Of a DNA stretch of 64,000 nucleotides, positions 53,796 through 63,815 are shown in pieces. The stretch lies in assembly GCF_013377085.1 (NCBI RefSeq), contig NZ_JACAAX010000021.1, positions 1 through 64,000 of the forward strand. The letters run 5' to 3'. This DNA is from Rhodoplanes sp. (GTDB lineage Bacteria; Pseudomonadota; Alphaproteobacteria; Rhizobiales; Xanthobacteraceae). Under the pieces are notes generated by a model. The model did no database searches, was not told where the DNA came from, and saw only the letters and a program-made list of their open reading frames with translations. How positions within the stretch are numbered: position 1 is the stretch's first letter; every line of letters begins with the position of its first letter. A program made the translations under genes and the position numbers.

Positions 53796-55955
53796 ATGAG
53801 GCGCTTCCGTAAACGCGACGTGCTTGCGGTCGCCCTCGTCGCGGTGCTGTGCGGCACGCTCGCGGCCTCGCCGGCGCTGGATCGGTTCGCCGGCGTCTCG
53901 CTCGACATTCTCACGGCGCTGCGCTGGCGCGCCTTCGGCCTGCGCCACGATCCCGCGACCGCGCCCGCCGTCGTCGTCGCCATCGACGAGGAGACGTTCC
54001 GCACCCCGCCCTTCGCCGGCTCGCCGAGCCTGACCTGGACGCGCGAGATCGGCCGCGTGCTGACCGCCGTGGTCGACGCCGGCGCCGCCGTGGTCGGCTT
54101 CGACATCGTCTTCCCGGCCTCGATCGAGCAGTCCGAGATCCCGTTCGGCGAGGCGCCGCTCGGGGCCCGGCTGCGCGGGTTCGACCGCGACTTCCTCCGG
54201 GCGCTGGCGGGCGGGGCACGGGCCGGCAAGGTCGTGCTCGGCGAGGTGCTGCACCAGGACCGGCCGGTGCGGCCGGCAGCGGCGCAGCGCATCGCGGTCG
54301 GCCAGCAGGCGAACATCCGCGCCCTCAACACCCATGCGGACCCGGACGACGTGGTGCGCCGCCTGCCGCTGTGGTTCACGGTCGGAAACCGTCCGTTGCC
54401 GTCGATGGCGCTGGAGCTCGCGGCCCGGGCGCGCGGCGTCGAGCCGCGGCTGGAGGCCGACGACACCACGGTGCTGGGCGACTATCGGGTCCCGAGCGCA
54501 GTCGCAAAAACCCAGACGCTCGCCTTCGAGGGCGGCGCCGACGAGGTGCCGACCTTCTCGTTCGCCGATCTGCGCGCCTGTGTCGACAAGGGCGACACCG
54601 ACTTCTTCCGCCGCGCCTTCGCCGGCAAGGTGGTGCTGTTCGGCACGCTCCTGGACATCGAGGACCGCAAGCTCACGTCGAAGCGCTTCGCCACCGGCAT
54701 CGAGGGCACCCGCGCGCCGCGCTGCGCCCTCCCCGCCCCTGCCGCTGCCCCGGACGCCGCGCCGACGCGCCGCTCGATCTCCGGCGTCTACATCCACGCC
54801 ACCGGCGTCAACGACCTGCTGCGCCGAGACGTGCTGGCCGAGCCGGGCCGCCTCGGCGCGACGGCGATCGCGCTGGCCATGGCGGCGCTGGCGGCGGTCG
54901 CGGCCATGATGCTGGCGCCCGGCGGCGCCGCCCTCGCAGTCGCGGGAACCGCACTCGCCTTCACGGCCGCCGCCACGCTCGCACTCCAGCACGGCCTCGC
55001 GCTGCCGCTCGTCGCCCCGCTCGTCGCCGCGCTCGCCTCGACGGCCGGCACGATCGGCTGGCGGCTGGTCGCCGCCGACCGCGAGGACCGGTTCCTGAGG
55101 AAGAGCTTCGCGCTCTATCTGTCGCCCCAGGTGATCGACCGCATGCTCGACGCCGACGAACCGCCGGCGCTCGGCGGCGAAATGCGCGACGTCACGGTGT
55201 TCTTCTCCGACATCGCCGGCTTCTCGTCGATCGCCGAGACGATGACGCCGCAGGCGCTGGTCAACTGGATGAATACCTACCTGTCGGAGATGACCGACAT
55301 CGTCGAGGGCTGCGGCGGCTATGTCGACAAGTATATCGGCGACTCGATCGTCGCCGTGTTCGGCGCCCCGGCGAACGATCCCGACCACGCCCGCAACGCC
55401 GTCACGGCGGCGCTGCGCTGCCGCGACCGGCTGGCCGTCCTCAACGAGACCGCGACCTTCCAGGGCCATCATCTGGCGCACCGGATCGGGCTCAACTCCG
55501 GCGAGGCGCTGGTCGGCAATATCGGCTCGCGCCGCCGTTTCAACTATACGGTGATGAGCGACGCCGTGAACCTCGCCTCGCGGCTCGAGGGCGCCAACAA
55601 GTATTTCGGCACGTCGATCATGGCGTCGGAAACGACGGTCTCCCGCACCGGCGACGCCTTCGCCTGGCGCGAGCTCGACGCCATCCGGGTGAAGGGCCGC
55701 ATGCAACCGGTGAAGATCCTCGAGCCGATCGCCGCGGCCGGCCACGTCACGCCCGCCCAGGCCGAGTGCGCCGCCGTGTACGCGATGGGCCTCGCCCGCT
55801 TCCGAGCCCGCGATTTCGCCGGCGCCGCCGAGGTTTTCGCCCGCATCGCCGCCGTCGACCCGCCGGCCGCGCGCTTCAAGACCCGCGCCGAGGATCTTGC
55901 CGCCCATCCCCCCGGCCCCGGCTGGGAGCCGGTGTTCACGCTGGAGGGGAAGTAG
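53796..55955 (+). CDS. CHASE2-domain class III adenylate/guanylate cyclase
   Basis: A 719-residue membrane cyclase: TM1 at about residues 8-26, an extracytoplasmic CHASE2 sensor at about 30-345 (VVVAIDEETFR, VVGFDIVFP, SGVYIHATGVNDLL), three hydrophobic segments at about 350-425, and a cyclase catalytic domain at about 455-640. Metal-binding Asp residues are in FFSDIAGFS and YIGDSIVAVFG; transition-state residues are in NYTVMSDAVNLASRLE. All key residues are present, so it should be active. A TPR-like C-terminal stretch (AMGLARFRARDFAGAAEVF) follows. Confidence 0.93.
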   Translation: MRRFRKRDVLAVALVAVLCGTLAASPALDRFAGVSLDILTALRWRAFGLRHDPATAPAVVVAIDEETFRTPPFAGSPSLTWTREIGRVLTAVVDAGAAVVGFDIVFPASIEQSEIPFGEAPLGARLRGFDRDFLRALAGGARAGKVVLGEVLHQDRPVRPAAAQRIAVGQQANIRALNTHADPDDVVRRLPLWFTVGNRPLPSMALELAARARGVEPRLEADDTTVLGDYRVPSAVAKTQTLAFEGGADEVPTFSFADLRACVDKGDTDFFRRAFAGKVVLFGTLLDIEDRKLTSKRFATGIEGTRAPRCALPAPAAAPDAAPTRRSISGVYIHATGVNDLLRRDVLAEPGRLGATAIALAMAALAAVAAMMLAPGGAALAVAGTALAFTAAATLALQHGLALPLVAPLVAALASTAGTIGWRLVAADREDRFLRKSFALYLSPQVIDRMLDADEPPALGGEMRDVTVFFSDIAGFSSIAETMTPQALVNWMNTYLSEMTDIVEGCGGYVDKYIGDSIVAVFGAPANDPDHARNAVTAALRCRDRLAVLNETATFQGHHLAHRIGLNSGEALVGNIGSRRRFNYTVMSDAVNLASRLEGANKYFGTSIMASETTVSRTGDAFAWRELDAIRVKGRMQPVKILEPIAAAGHVTPAQAECAAVYAMGLARFRARDFAGAAEVFARIAAVDPPAARFKTRAEDLAAHPPGPGWEPVFTLEGK

Positions 55956-55961
55956 TCATAC

Positions 55962-56093
55962 CGATCTTCGTTGTCCTCGACCTTTATAGTCGTTGCCGGG
56001 CTCGACCCGGCAATCCATCGAGCTTCGAAAGAAGCTCTTTTTGAGCGATGGATTCGCGGGTCGAGCCCGCGAATGACGAATCGGAGTTTGTGA
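55962..56093. repeat. dispersed inverted repeat, copy 2
   Basis: Inverted relative to 36452-36585: GCCGGGCTCGACCCGGCAATCC, GAGCTTCGAAAGAAGCTC, TCGCGGGTCGAGCCCGCGAATG, plus matching flanks (CTTCGTTGTCCTCGACC and CGGAGTTTGTGAAG). It fills the gap between the converging cyclase and slipin genes and may terminate both. Confidence 0.82.
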
Positions 56094-56101
56094 AGGCCGT
56101 A

Positions 56102-56887
56102 TCATTTCTTCGACGGTTTCGCGGTCTCCGGTTCCTTCGAAAACAGCCGGACGGCGTCCTGCACGGTCGTCATGAACTGCGCCGGGAAGATGATGGTGGA
56201 GTTCCTCTCGACCGATATTTCCGCCATGGTCTGCAGGGTGCGGAGCTGCAGCGCCACGGGATGCTCGGTGATGATGTCGGCGGCCTCGCCGAGCTTCATG
56301 GCCGCCTGGTATTCCCCTTCGGCGGCGACGATCTTGGCGCGGCGCTCGCGCTCGGCCTCGGCTTCCTTGGCCATGGCGCGCTGCATGTTGTCGGGAAGCA
56401 CGATGTCCTTGATCTCGACCGCCGTGACCACGGTGCCCCAGGGCTCGGTGTGCCCGTCGATGACATTCTTGATCTGCAGATTGATGCCGGCCGTGTCCGA
56501 GAGAAGCTGATCGAGGCTGAAGCGTCCGACCACGTTGCGCACCGTGGTCTGGCTGATCTGATTGATCGCGTTGTAGACGTTCTCGATCACGATGACGGAG
56601 CGTTCCGGATCGGAGATGTGGTAGTAGGCGACCGCGGCGATGTCGATCGAGACATTGTCCTTGGTGATGATCTTCTGTGACGGGATCTGCATGGTGACGG
56701 TCCGCAACGAGACGCGCACCATCTGCTGGATCGGGACGAACACGACTGTGAGGCCCGGTCCGCGCACGCCTTCGAATCGTCCGAGCAGGAAGACGACGCC
56801 GCGCTCGTATTGCCGCAGCACCCGCAGCGAGCCGAGGAGATACAGCACGACCACGAGGCAGAGAATGCCGAGGACATAGATCATCAT
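56102..56887 (-). CDS. slipin-type SPFH/Band 7 membrane protein
   Basis: A 261-residue stomatin-like protein with one N-terminal membrane segment ([18 protein letters not shown], residues 4-21) and an SPFH domain ([55 protein letters not shown]). A coiled-coil flotillin-like region follows ([20 protein letters not shown]). It organises membrane microdomains and usually partners with an NfeD protein, which is not present next to it here. Confidence 0.92.
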   Translation of the reverse strand: MMIYVLGILCLVVVLYLLGSLRVLRQYERGVVFLLGRFEGVRGPGLTVVFVPIQQMVRVSLRTVTMQIPSQKIITKDNVSIDIAAVAYYHISDPERSVIVIENVYNAINQISQTTVRNVVGRFSLDQLLSDTAGINLQIKNVIDGHTEPWGTVVTAVEIKDIVLPDNMQRAMAKEAEAERERRAKIVAAEGEYQAAMKLGEAADIITEHPVALQLRTLQTMAEISVERNSTIIFPAQFMTTVQDAVRLFSKEPETAKPSKK

Positions 56888-57081
56888 CGTGTTTCCATTC
56901 GACTGTCGGAACGTCGGACGTCTTCAGGGACATGCGCGGACGCCGCGACAGCAGGGGTTCGTGCGGGCACGGTTCGGCCGCTCGGCCGCCCGACGACCGA
57001 ACGCCCGGATCATGCCACGCGATTGAGCCGGCACCGTGTCGCGGTTCCCGAGGAAGCGGCGGCAGCGTATGATGGCGCCGC

Positions 57082-57765
57082 ATGACCGATCTCGCCCGCC
57101 GGACCGTCCTCGGCTTCCTCAGGCTCACGGCGTACATGACCCTGCTGGTGATCGGGCCGGCGGGGTCGCTGCATTACTGGCCGGGCTGGCTGTTTCTCGC
57201 CGCCACGCTCGCCGCCACGGCGGCGATCTCGGTGTGGCTGCTCGCGCACGACCGCGCCCTGCTGGAACGCCGCCTGACCGTCGGCCCGGCCGCCGAGCCG
57301 GACCCGGCGCAGCGCCGCATCCAGATCGTCGCCGGGTTGTGCGGCATCGCCCTGATGGTGGTGCCCGGCCTCGACTACCGCTTCCACTGGTCGGACATGC
57401 CGATGCCGGGCGAGCTGGTGATCGTCGGCAATCTCGGCGTGCTGGCCGGCTATGCGCTGTGCTTCCTGGTGTTCCGCGAGAACTCCTATGCGGCCGGCAC
57501 CGTGGCGGTCGAGGACAGCCAGCCCGTGGTCTCGACCGGTCCCTATGCGGTGGTCCGCCACCCGATGTATGCGAGCGCCGGCGCCCTGGCGGTGTTCGGC
57601 CCGCTGGCGCTCGGCTCGTGGTGGGGCTTCGTGCCCGCCGCCGCCCTGATCGCCGCCATCGCGGCAAGGCTGCTGGCCGAGGAGCGCTATCTCGCCACCC
57701 ACCTGCCGGGCTACCCGGCCTACCAGGCCGAGGTGCGCTGGCGGCTGGTGCCGGGGGTCTGGTAG
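57082..57765 (+). CDS. ICMT-like membrane methyltransferase
   Basis: A 227-residue multi-pass membrane protein of the isoprenylcysteine carboxyl methyltransferase/PEMT-like superfamily. The cofactor-binding C-terminal signature is [21 protein letters not shown] followed by [19 protein letters not shown], both complete. About five membrane segments precede it. The substrate in bacteria is unknown and is not prenylated protein in any proven case. Confidence 0.85.
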   Translation: MTDLARRTVLGFLRLTAYMTLLVIGPAGSLHYWPGWLFLAATLAATAAISVWLLAHDRALLERRLTVGPAAEPDPAQRRIQIVAGLCGIALMVVPGLDYRFHWSDMPMPGELVIVGNLGVLAGYALCFLVFRENSYAAGTVAVEDSQPVVSTGPYAVVRHPMYASAGALAVFGPLALGSWWGFVPAAALIAAIAARLLAEERYLATHLPGYPAYQAEVRWRLVPGVW

Positions 57766-57920
57766 GCGGCTGGTCCCCCGGCATCGCTCCCGACCGTTCC
57801 GGCCCCCGCCTGTCGCCGGCGGGTTTTCACCCGGCCTCCGACGCGCTAGAACGCATCACCCGCCGGCCCGGCCGGCCACCCCGGAACAAGCCCCTCCCTT
57901 CGACCCTCGAGGAGTCGACC

Positions 57921-59771
57921 ATGCCGCAGTATCGCTCCCGCACGACGACGCACGGCCGCAACATGGCGGGCGCCCGCGGCCTGTGGCGAGCGACCGGCAT
58001 GACCGACGCCGACTTCGGCAAGCCGATCATCGCGGTGGTCAACTCGTTCACCCAGTTCGTGCCCGGCCACGTGCATCTCAAGGACCTCGGCCAACTGGTC
58101 GCCCGCGAGATCGAGAAGGCCGGCGGGGTCGCCAAGGAGTTCAACACCATCGCGATCGACGACGGCATCGCCATGGGCCACGACGGCATGCTCTACAGCC
58201 TGCCGTCGCGCGAGATCATCGCCGACTCGGTCGAGTACATGGTCAATGGCCACTGCGCCGACGCCATGGTGTGCATTTCCAACTGCGACAAGATCACGCC
58301 CGGCATGATGATGGCGGCGCTGCGGCTGAACATCCCGGCCGTGTTCGTCTCCGGCGGGCCGATGGAGGCCGGCAAGGTCGTGCTCGGCGGCAAGACCCGC
58401 GCCGTCGATCTCGTCGACGCCATGGTGATGGCCGCCGACGACCGCCAGAGCGACGACGACATCGCCGCGATCGAGCGCTCCGCCTGCCCGACCTGCGGCT
58501 CGTGCTCCGGCATGTTCACGGCGAACTCGATGAACTGCCTCACCGAGGCGCTCGGCCTGGCGCTGCCCGGCAACGGCACGCTGCTGGCGACCCACGCCGA
58601 CCGCAAGCGGCTGTTCGTCGAGGCCGGCCACCTGATCGTCGACCTCTGCCATCGTTATTACGAGCAGGACGACGCCTCGGTGCTGCCGCGCTCGATCGCG
58701 ACGGTCCAGGCCTTCTCCAACGCCATGGCGCTCGACATCGCCATGGGCGGCTCGACCAACACGGTGCTGCATCTGCTCGCCGCCGCGCAGGAGGGCCAGG
58801 TCGATTTCACCATGCAGGACATCGACAAGCTGTCGCGCCGGGTGCCGTGCCTGTGCAAGGTGGCGCCCTCGGTCGCCGACGTGCATGTCGAGGACGTGCA
58901 TCGCGCCGGCGGCGTGATGGCGATCCTGGGCGAGCTCGACCGCGCCGGCCTGATCGACCGCACCGCCGGCACGGTGCATGCGGCGACGCTCGGCGATGCG
59001 CTCGACCGCTGGGACATTGCCCGCACCAACAGCGAGGCCGTGCAGACGCTGTTCAAGGCGGCGCCCGGCGGCGTGCCCTCGATCGCGGCGTTCAGCCAGG
59101 AGAGCCGCTGGGACGACCTCGACCTCGACCGCCAGAAAGGCGTCATCCGCAGCGCCGACGCCGCCTTCTCGACCGACGGCGGCCTCGCGGTCCTCTACGG
59201 CAACATCGCCCAGGACGGCTGCATCGTGAAGACGGCGGGCGTCGACGCCTCGGTCCTGACGTTCACCGGCAAGGCGAAGGTGTTCGAGAGCCAGGACGCA
59301 GCGGTCGACGGCATCCTGGGCGGCAAGATCGTGGCCGGCGACGTGGTGGTGATCCGCTACGAAGGCCCGCGCGGCGGCCCCGGCATGCAGGAGATGCTGT
59401 ATCCGACCAGCTATCTGAAGTCGAAGGGCCTGGGAAAAGCCTGCGCGCTGATCACCGACGGACGCTTTTCGGGGGGCACCTCGGGCCTCTCCATCGGCCA
59501 TGTCTCGCCCGAGGCTGCCGAGGGCGGCGCCATCGGGCTCGTCGCGGACGGCGACACGATCGAGATCGATATCCCCAACCGCAGGATCAGCCTCGCCATC
59601 CCGGACGCCGAGCTGGCGCGCCGGCGCGAGGCGATGGTCGCCAAGGGCGACAAGGCCTGGCAGCCGGAAAACCGCGACCGCAAGGTGTCGCCGGCCCTGC
59701 AGGCCTACGCCGCCTTCACCACCAGCGCGGCCCGCGGCGCCGTGCGCGAGATCCGGCCCGTCCGAAGGTAA
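57921..59771 (+). CDS. ilvD: dihydroxy-acid dehydratase
   Basis: IlvD converts 2,3-dihydroxy-isovalerate and -methylvalerate into the 2-keto acids of valine and isoleucine synthesis. At 616 residues it has the standard length of the E. coli-type enzyme. Fe-S ligands: Cys122 (CISNCDK) and the [11 protein letters not shown] cluster near 190-200. The C-terminal [15 protein letters not shown] is complete. ATG 57921 has GAGGAG upstream. It stands as a single gene with a strong terminator behind it. Confidence 0.97.
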   Translation: MPQYRSRTTTHGRNMAGARGLWRATGMTDADFGKPIIAVVNSFTQFVPGHVHLKDLGQLVAREIEKAGGVAKEFNTIAIDDGIAMGHDGMLYSLPSREIIADSVEYMVNGHCADAMVCISNCDKITPGMMMAALRLNIPAVFVSGGPMEAGKVVLGGKTRAVDLVDAMVMAADDRQSDDDIAAIERSACPTCGSCSGMFTANSMNCLTEALGLALPGNGTLLATHADRKRLFVEAGHLIVDLCHRYYEQDDASVLPRSIATVQAFSNAMALDIAMGGSTNTVLHLLAAAQEGQVDFTMQDIDKLSRRVPCLCKVAPSVADVHVEDVHRAGGVMAILGELDRAGLIDRTAGTVHAATLGDALDRWDIARTNSEAVQTLFKAAPGGVPSIAAFSQESRWDDLDLDRQKGVIRSADAAFSTDGGLAVLYGNIAQDGCIVKTAGVDASVLTFTGKAKVFESQDAAVDGILGGKIVAGDVVVIRYEGPRGGPGMQEMLYPTSYLKSKGLGKACALITDGRFSGGTSGLSIGHVSPEAAEGGAIGLVADGDTIEIDIPNRRISLAIPDAELARRREAMVAKGDKAWQPENRDRKVSPALQAYAAFTTSAARGAVREIRPVRR

Positions 59772-59793
59772 TCCGGACCAGGACGCAGCACGG

Positions 59794-59824
59794 CGGCGGA
59801 GCCCCCCGGCTCCGCCGTTTTTTT
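59794..59824 (+). terminator. rho-independent terminator after ilvD
   Basis: A ten-base perfect stem CGGCGGAGCC / GGCTCCGCCG with a CCCC loop followed by seven T. It lies between converging genes. Confidence 0.92.
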
Positions 59825-59835
59825 GTCGGGCACCG

Positions 59836-61146
59836 TCACCTCACATGGAGCCCGAGCGGGCCTTCGAAGACGGTGCGGAGCTCGTCCACGCAGTCCGAGA
59901 AGATCACCATGTGATGGCAGCCGAGCGACTCGTCGATCCGCTTCTGGGCGCAGTCGATCCTGAACCGGAACTGGGTGCGGCAGGTGTCCTCGTCGGGATT
60001 GTCGACGAACTCGGCCGGAAACAAGGTGGCTTCGCTGAACTCGTTGCCGATGCGGAAGAGCGTGGCCTTGCGCGGACCGCCGACCTCGATGCGCTGGGCG
60101 ACGCTCAACCCGGTCTCGTGATGCGTCCGCACCGTATAGTTCATCGCCTCGCTGGTGAGCCGTCTCGGCGCCGTGCAATGGACGAGATCCAGCCGGTCGT
60201 CGAGATAATAGACCGGATTGCCCATGAACACCGGCAGACCGGACACGGCCTTGCCGACGATCATCGAGACCGCCGCGTCGAGGTCGCCCTCGCAGGCCGC
60301 GATGGTGTTCGGCTGATCGTTGAGCAGCGAGAGGGCGATGCATGACGTGACGTGGAGCTGCTTCACCAGCGAGAAGCAGGAGATCGCCACGGCATTGCAG
60401 GCGTAGCGGTCCATCAGGGTCCTGACCGCCACATAGAGCCGGTACGCGTCCTCGACGTGCTGGGTCCGGGGCTCGACGCAAGCCGCCGCCGCCTGCAGAT
60501 AGTCAGCGGCAAAGGCAACGACCTCGGGGCTGCGCGGCACCGCCGCATACTCGGAGAACAGCTCCTCGAGGCCGATATGGACGGACCGGATGCCGAAGCG
60601 GTCGTCGATCCGGCGCTCGTCCACGCTCGCGGAGACCACCCAGCTCTGCGTATAGCCGATGATCAACAGTCGGGTGGCGCGGATCCGGTCCATCACGCTC
60701 GCCAGGCCGCATTTCTCCGCGAAGGAGCTTTTGTCGAAGACCCGTTCGACCTGGACCTTGCGGTTGCGCAGATGCGCCCAGCAATCCATCACGGCCGGCA
60801 ACGCGTTGCGGGACACAATGGTGCGGACGAGCGTCTCGCCCGCCGCGTCAAAGAGTCCTCCGCCGGGAAAATGCCACCACAGGAATGACCGTGGCACTGC
60901 CTTGGCGATCGACAGGAGCCACGGCTGGGTGGCGCCGGAGAGCGCGATCAGCAGCGGCACCCCCGTGTGCCCGGCGGACAGGTAGGCGTCGACGCCGCCC
61001 TGGTCCGACAGGTGGACGGGCTCCGACAGCGTTACTCCGGCGGGCAGAATTCGTCGGATGTGGTCGAGCAGCGAGGCCGCCACCGAGGCGGACAGCTCCG
61101 CCGGATAGTAGACCGGACTGACGAGGAAGACGGGCTGGACGATCAT
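59836..61146 (-). CDS. sugar isomerase-like protein (L-fucose/L-arabinose isomerase fold)
   Basis: A 436-residue soluble protein, ATG 61146 overlapping the MFS stop (ATGA). The sequence resembles the fucose/arabinose isomerase superfamily: an N-terminal Rossmann-like part (VPLLIALSGATQPWLLSIAK), a middle domain with SVHIGLEELFSEY, and C-terminal NPVYYLDDRLDLVHCTAPRR. The assignment is by general likeness; I cannot confirm the metal-binding residues. With the MFS transporter and epimerase it forms a likely carbohydrate or sugar-acid catabolic unit. Confidence 0.55.
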   Translation of the reverse strand: MIVQPVFLVSPVYYPAELSASVAASLLDHIRRILPAGVTLSEPVHLSDQGGVDAYLSAGHTGVPLLIALSGATQPWLLSIAKAVPRSFLWWHFPGGGLFDAAGETLVRTIVSRNALPAVMDCWAHLRNRKVQVERVFDKSSFAEKCGLASVMDRIRATRLLIIGYTQSWVVSASVDERRIDDRFGIRSVHIGLEELFSEYAAVPRSPEVVAFAADYLQAAAACVEPRTQHVEDAYRLYVAVRTLMDRYACNAVAISCFSLVKQLHVTSCIALSLLNDQPNTIAACEGDLDAAVSMIVGKAVSGLPVFMGNPVYYLDDRLDLVHCTAPRRLTSEAMNYTVRTHHETGLSVAQRIEVGGPRKATLFRIGNEFSEATLFPAEFVDNPDEDTCRTQFRFRIDCAQKRIDESLGCHHMVIFSDCVDELRTVFEGPLGLHVR

Positions 61147-62543
61147 GGCGACACCTCCTCGAGGATGCGGCCCTTGGTCTCGATCGCGAACGTGCCGACC
61201 ACGACGGCGGCGAGGAGCGCGACCAGGCCGAAGGTGAGGAACACCGAGCCGAGGCCGTAGCCGATCATGGTGCCGACGATGGTCGGACCCGCCATCGAGG
61301 CGAGCCGCAGCCACGCGGTCGCGGTGCTGACGCCGATCGCCCGCACCCGGGTCGGGTAGAGCTCGGGCGTGTAGAGATAGACGCCGATCGCCGCCGAGGT
61401 GGCGAAGAAGTAGGCGCCGCTGCCGTAGATCAGCACGTCCTGCGGGGTGGTCGCGCCGTTGAGCCACAGGATGAAGAGGAACACCGACGAGCCGGCGAGC
61501 GCCAGCGCGAACCAGGCCCGCCGTCCCACATAGTCGATGGTCAGAGCACACAGCGTCGCGCCGACAAAGCCGATCGCGTTGCTGATCAGGCCGTAGCGGA
61601 GCGACTGCTCCAGCGGCAGGTGGAACACGGTGCGGTAGAGGGTCGGCAGCCAAGTGCCGATCCCGTAATAGACGATGTAGCTGCCGAACCAGATGAACCA
61701 CACCACGATGGTGCGGCGCAGATAGAGCGGGCCGAACAGATCGCGCCACGACGGCGCCTGCGGCGCCTTGGCCTCCGTCACGACCACCTGCGGCAGCGGT
61801 GCGCCCGTCGCGGTGCGGGTCGCCTCCTCGATCCCGGCGAGCGTCACGTCCGCCTCGGCGAGGCGGCCGTGGCTGGCCAGCCAGCGCGGCGATTCCGGCA
61901 CGTGACGCAGCAGGAACCAGATCAGCACCAGCGGGCTGGCGCCGAGCAGGAACATGGCCTGCCAGCCGAGCGTCGGCACCAGCCAGTAGCCGAGCACGCC
62001 GGCCGCGACGACGCCGACCGAGAAGATCAGCTCGTAGAGCAGCACGAAGCGGCCGCGACCCTTGGCCCGGGTGATCTCGCTGATATAGACGGCCGCGATC
62101 GGCACCTCGCCGCCCAGCCCGAAGCCCTGGATGGTGCGGAACACCAGCAGCGACTCGTAGTTCCAGGCGAGCGAGCAGGCGATGCTCATCCCGCCGAAGG
62201 TGGCGATGCACAGCGCGATGGCGCGCACCCGGCCGATCCGCTCCGCGAGCCAGCCGAAGAACAGCGCGCCGAGGAGCTGGCCGAGATAGCCGACCGAGAT
62301 GAGTAAGCCGATCTGGGCGCCGGAGAGCTTCCACATCGGCGCCAGCACGGGCAGCACCTGGGCGATGGTGAGCGCATCGAAGGCGTCGAAAAAGGTGGCG
62401 ACGCCGATCACCAGGCGCACCTTGACGTGCCAGGAGCAGATCGGCAGTCGCTCGATGCGGCTGGCGATCTCGGCAGCCGTGGCACTGCTGCTTTGCGCCG
62501 CGGCCGGCGCGAACGTATGACTGGGCAACACATCCGACGACAT
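61143..62543 (-). CDS. MFS transporter (sugar/aromatic acid:H+ symporter type)
   Basis: A 466-residue transporter with 12 membrane segments. ATG 62543 has GGAGG five bases upstream. The signature segments are DAFDALTIAQVLPVLAP (span 1), GWLAERIGRVRAIAL (motif A) and QGFGLGGEVPIAAVYISEIT (span 4), followed by RHVPESPRWL. This pattern fits the SP/AAHS-type importers rather than drug exporters. It is coupled to the isomerase-like gene and probably imports that pathway's substrate. Confidence 0.92.
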   Translation of the reverse strand: MSSDVLPSHTFAPAAAQSSSATAAEIASRIERLPICSWHVKVRLVIGVATFFDAFDALTIAQVLPVLAPMWKLSGAQIGLLISVGYLGQLLGALFFGWLAERIGRVRAIALCIATFGGMSIACSLAWNYESLLVFRTIQGFGLGGEVPIAAVYISEITRAKGRGRFVLLYELIFSVGVVAAGVLGYWLVPTLGWQAMFLLGASPLVLIWFLLRHVPESPRWLASHGRLAEADVTLAGIEEATRTATGAPLPQVVVTEAKAPQAPSWRDLFGPLYLRRTIVVWFIWFGSYIVYYGIGTWLPTLYRTVFHLPLEQSLRYGLISNAIGFVGATLCALTIDYVGRRAWFALALAGSSVFLFILWLNGATTPQDVLIYGSGAYFFATSAAIGVYLYTPELYPTRVRAIGVSTATAWLRLASMAGPTIVGTMIGYGLGSVFLTFGLVALLAAVVVGTFAIETKGRILEEVSP

Positions 62544-62725
62544 GACGTCCTCCGACGACCGCCGTCCGGGCGCGTCATGCGCCGCTGTCACGTTCCGCGC
62601 CGGCGGTCGATCGCGGTCGTGCGTCGTCGTTCGGCGCCGGAGACCGGCGCCGTCGCAGGCCGCCGGGGGACCGGCGGCTCGTCTCGATGTCGCGGGGGCT
62701 CGTCTGCGGCCGGGACCGGCCGGAC

Positions 62726-63790
62726 TCAGAAGACTCCGGAGCGGATCTGGAACTTGCTCGGCTTGTCGTAGACGGGCTTGCCGCTCTTCACCCAGTCGGC
62801 GACCCAACGCACCTGGGTGCGCACCGGAACGACCGGGTTGCCGAGCAGATCGGCGGCGGCTTCGCAGTTCACCAAGAGACAGTCGGTCTGCTCGGTGCCG
62901 GTGAACACCGGCTCGATGCCGAGCAGCTCGCCGAAGTCGAGCGCCAGCTTGCGCACGCTGACGGTCTCGGGTCCGCCGATGTTCAGCGGCGAGGACGGCA
63001 CCTCGCAATGACGCAGCAGGCGGATGATCTGGGCCGTCGCGTCACCCTGCCAGATGATGTTGGCGTGGCCGGTGTCGAGCGGGATCGGCGTGCGCGACAT
63101 CACCCAGGAGGCGATCTCCTGCAGCACGCCGTAGCGCATGTCGATCGCGTAGACGAGGCGGGCGATGCGGCCCGGCGTGCCGAAGCGGCGCGAATAGTAC
63201 TGGAAGGTGCGCTCGCGCCCGACCACCGAGTTGGCATATTCGCCCGGCCGTGCGAAGGGCGGCGTGTCCTCGCCGGTGCCGCCGTGCAGCGGGTTCGACC
63301 ACGGATAGACGTGGATGGTCGAAAAGGCGACGATGCGGCTGCCCGCGAAGGCTTTTGCCACGATGCCCGGCGCGATAGTGTTCATCGCCCACAGGAGGTC
63401 CTCGCGGCCCTTGTAGTCGAACTTCATGCCGGCCATGTAGATGACGTTGGCGACCTTCGGCAGCGCATTCACGGCCGCCTCGTCGAGCAGGTCACAACGG
63501 ATCGTCTCGACGCCCCAGCCTTGCAGATGCGCCTCCAGCCCCTCCTCGGAGAAGCGCGCGACGCCGATCACCCGCTTGTCGGGCGCCGCCCGCTTGATCA
63601 TGCGGGCGAGGCAGACGCCGACCTTGCCGGCGACGCCGAGCACGGCGACGTCGCCCTCCAGGCTCGCCAGATCCTCGACGACGGCGAGCGTCGGCGTCGA
63701 CATGAACTCTTCGAGATGATCGACGTCGCGGAAGGTCTCCGGAAACACCTCCGGCCCCGACAGCACGTCGCTGGACTTGCTCTTCAACAT
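62726..63790 (-). CDS. NAD-dependent epimerase/dehydratase (SDR family)
   Basis: A 354-residue extended short-chain dehydrogenase. The nucleotide-binding loop is degenerate (AVLGVAGKVGVCLARMI, GxxGxxG with GVAGKVG) near residues 52-66. The active-site Ser/Thr is in FSTIHVYPW, and the Tyr of the usual YxxxK is in YANSVVGRER, where the Lys position is occupied by Arg in my reading. The Lys-to-Arg difference should be verified by alignment. It precedes the MFS and isomerase-like genes on the same strand. Confidence 0.8.
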   Translation of the reverse strand: MLKSKSSDVLSGPEVFPETFRDVDHLEEFMSTPTLAVVEDLASLEGDVAVLGVAGKVGVCLARMIKRAAPDKRVIGVARFSEEGLEAHLQGWGVETIRCDLLDEAAVNALPKVANVIYMAGMKFDYKGREDLLWAMNTIAPGIVAKAFAGSRIVAFSTIHVYPWSNPLHGGTGEDTPPFARPGEYANSVVGRERTFQYYSRRFGTPGRIARLVYAIDMRYGVLQEIASWVMSRTPIPLDTGHANIIWQGDATAQIIRLLRHCEVPSSPLNIGGPETVSVRKLALDFGELLGIEPVFTGTEQTDCLLVNCEAAADLLGNPVVPVRTQVRWVADWVKSGKPVYDKPSKFQIRSGVF

Positions 63791-63815
63791 CACCCGACCC
63801 CACCGATTGATCCGC

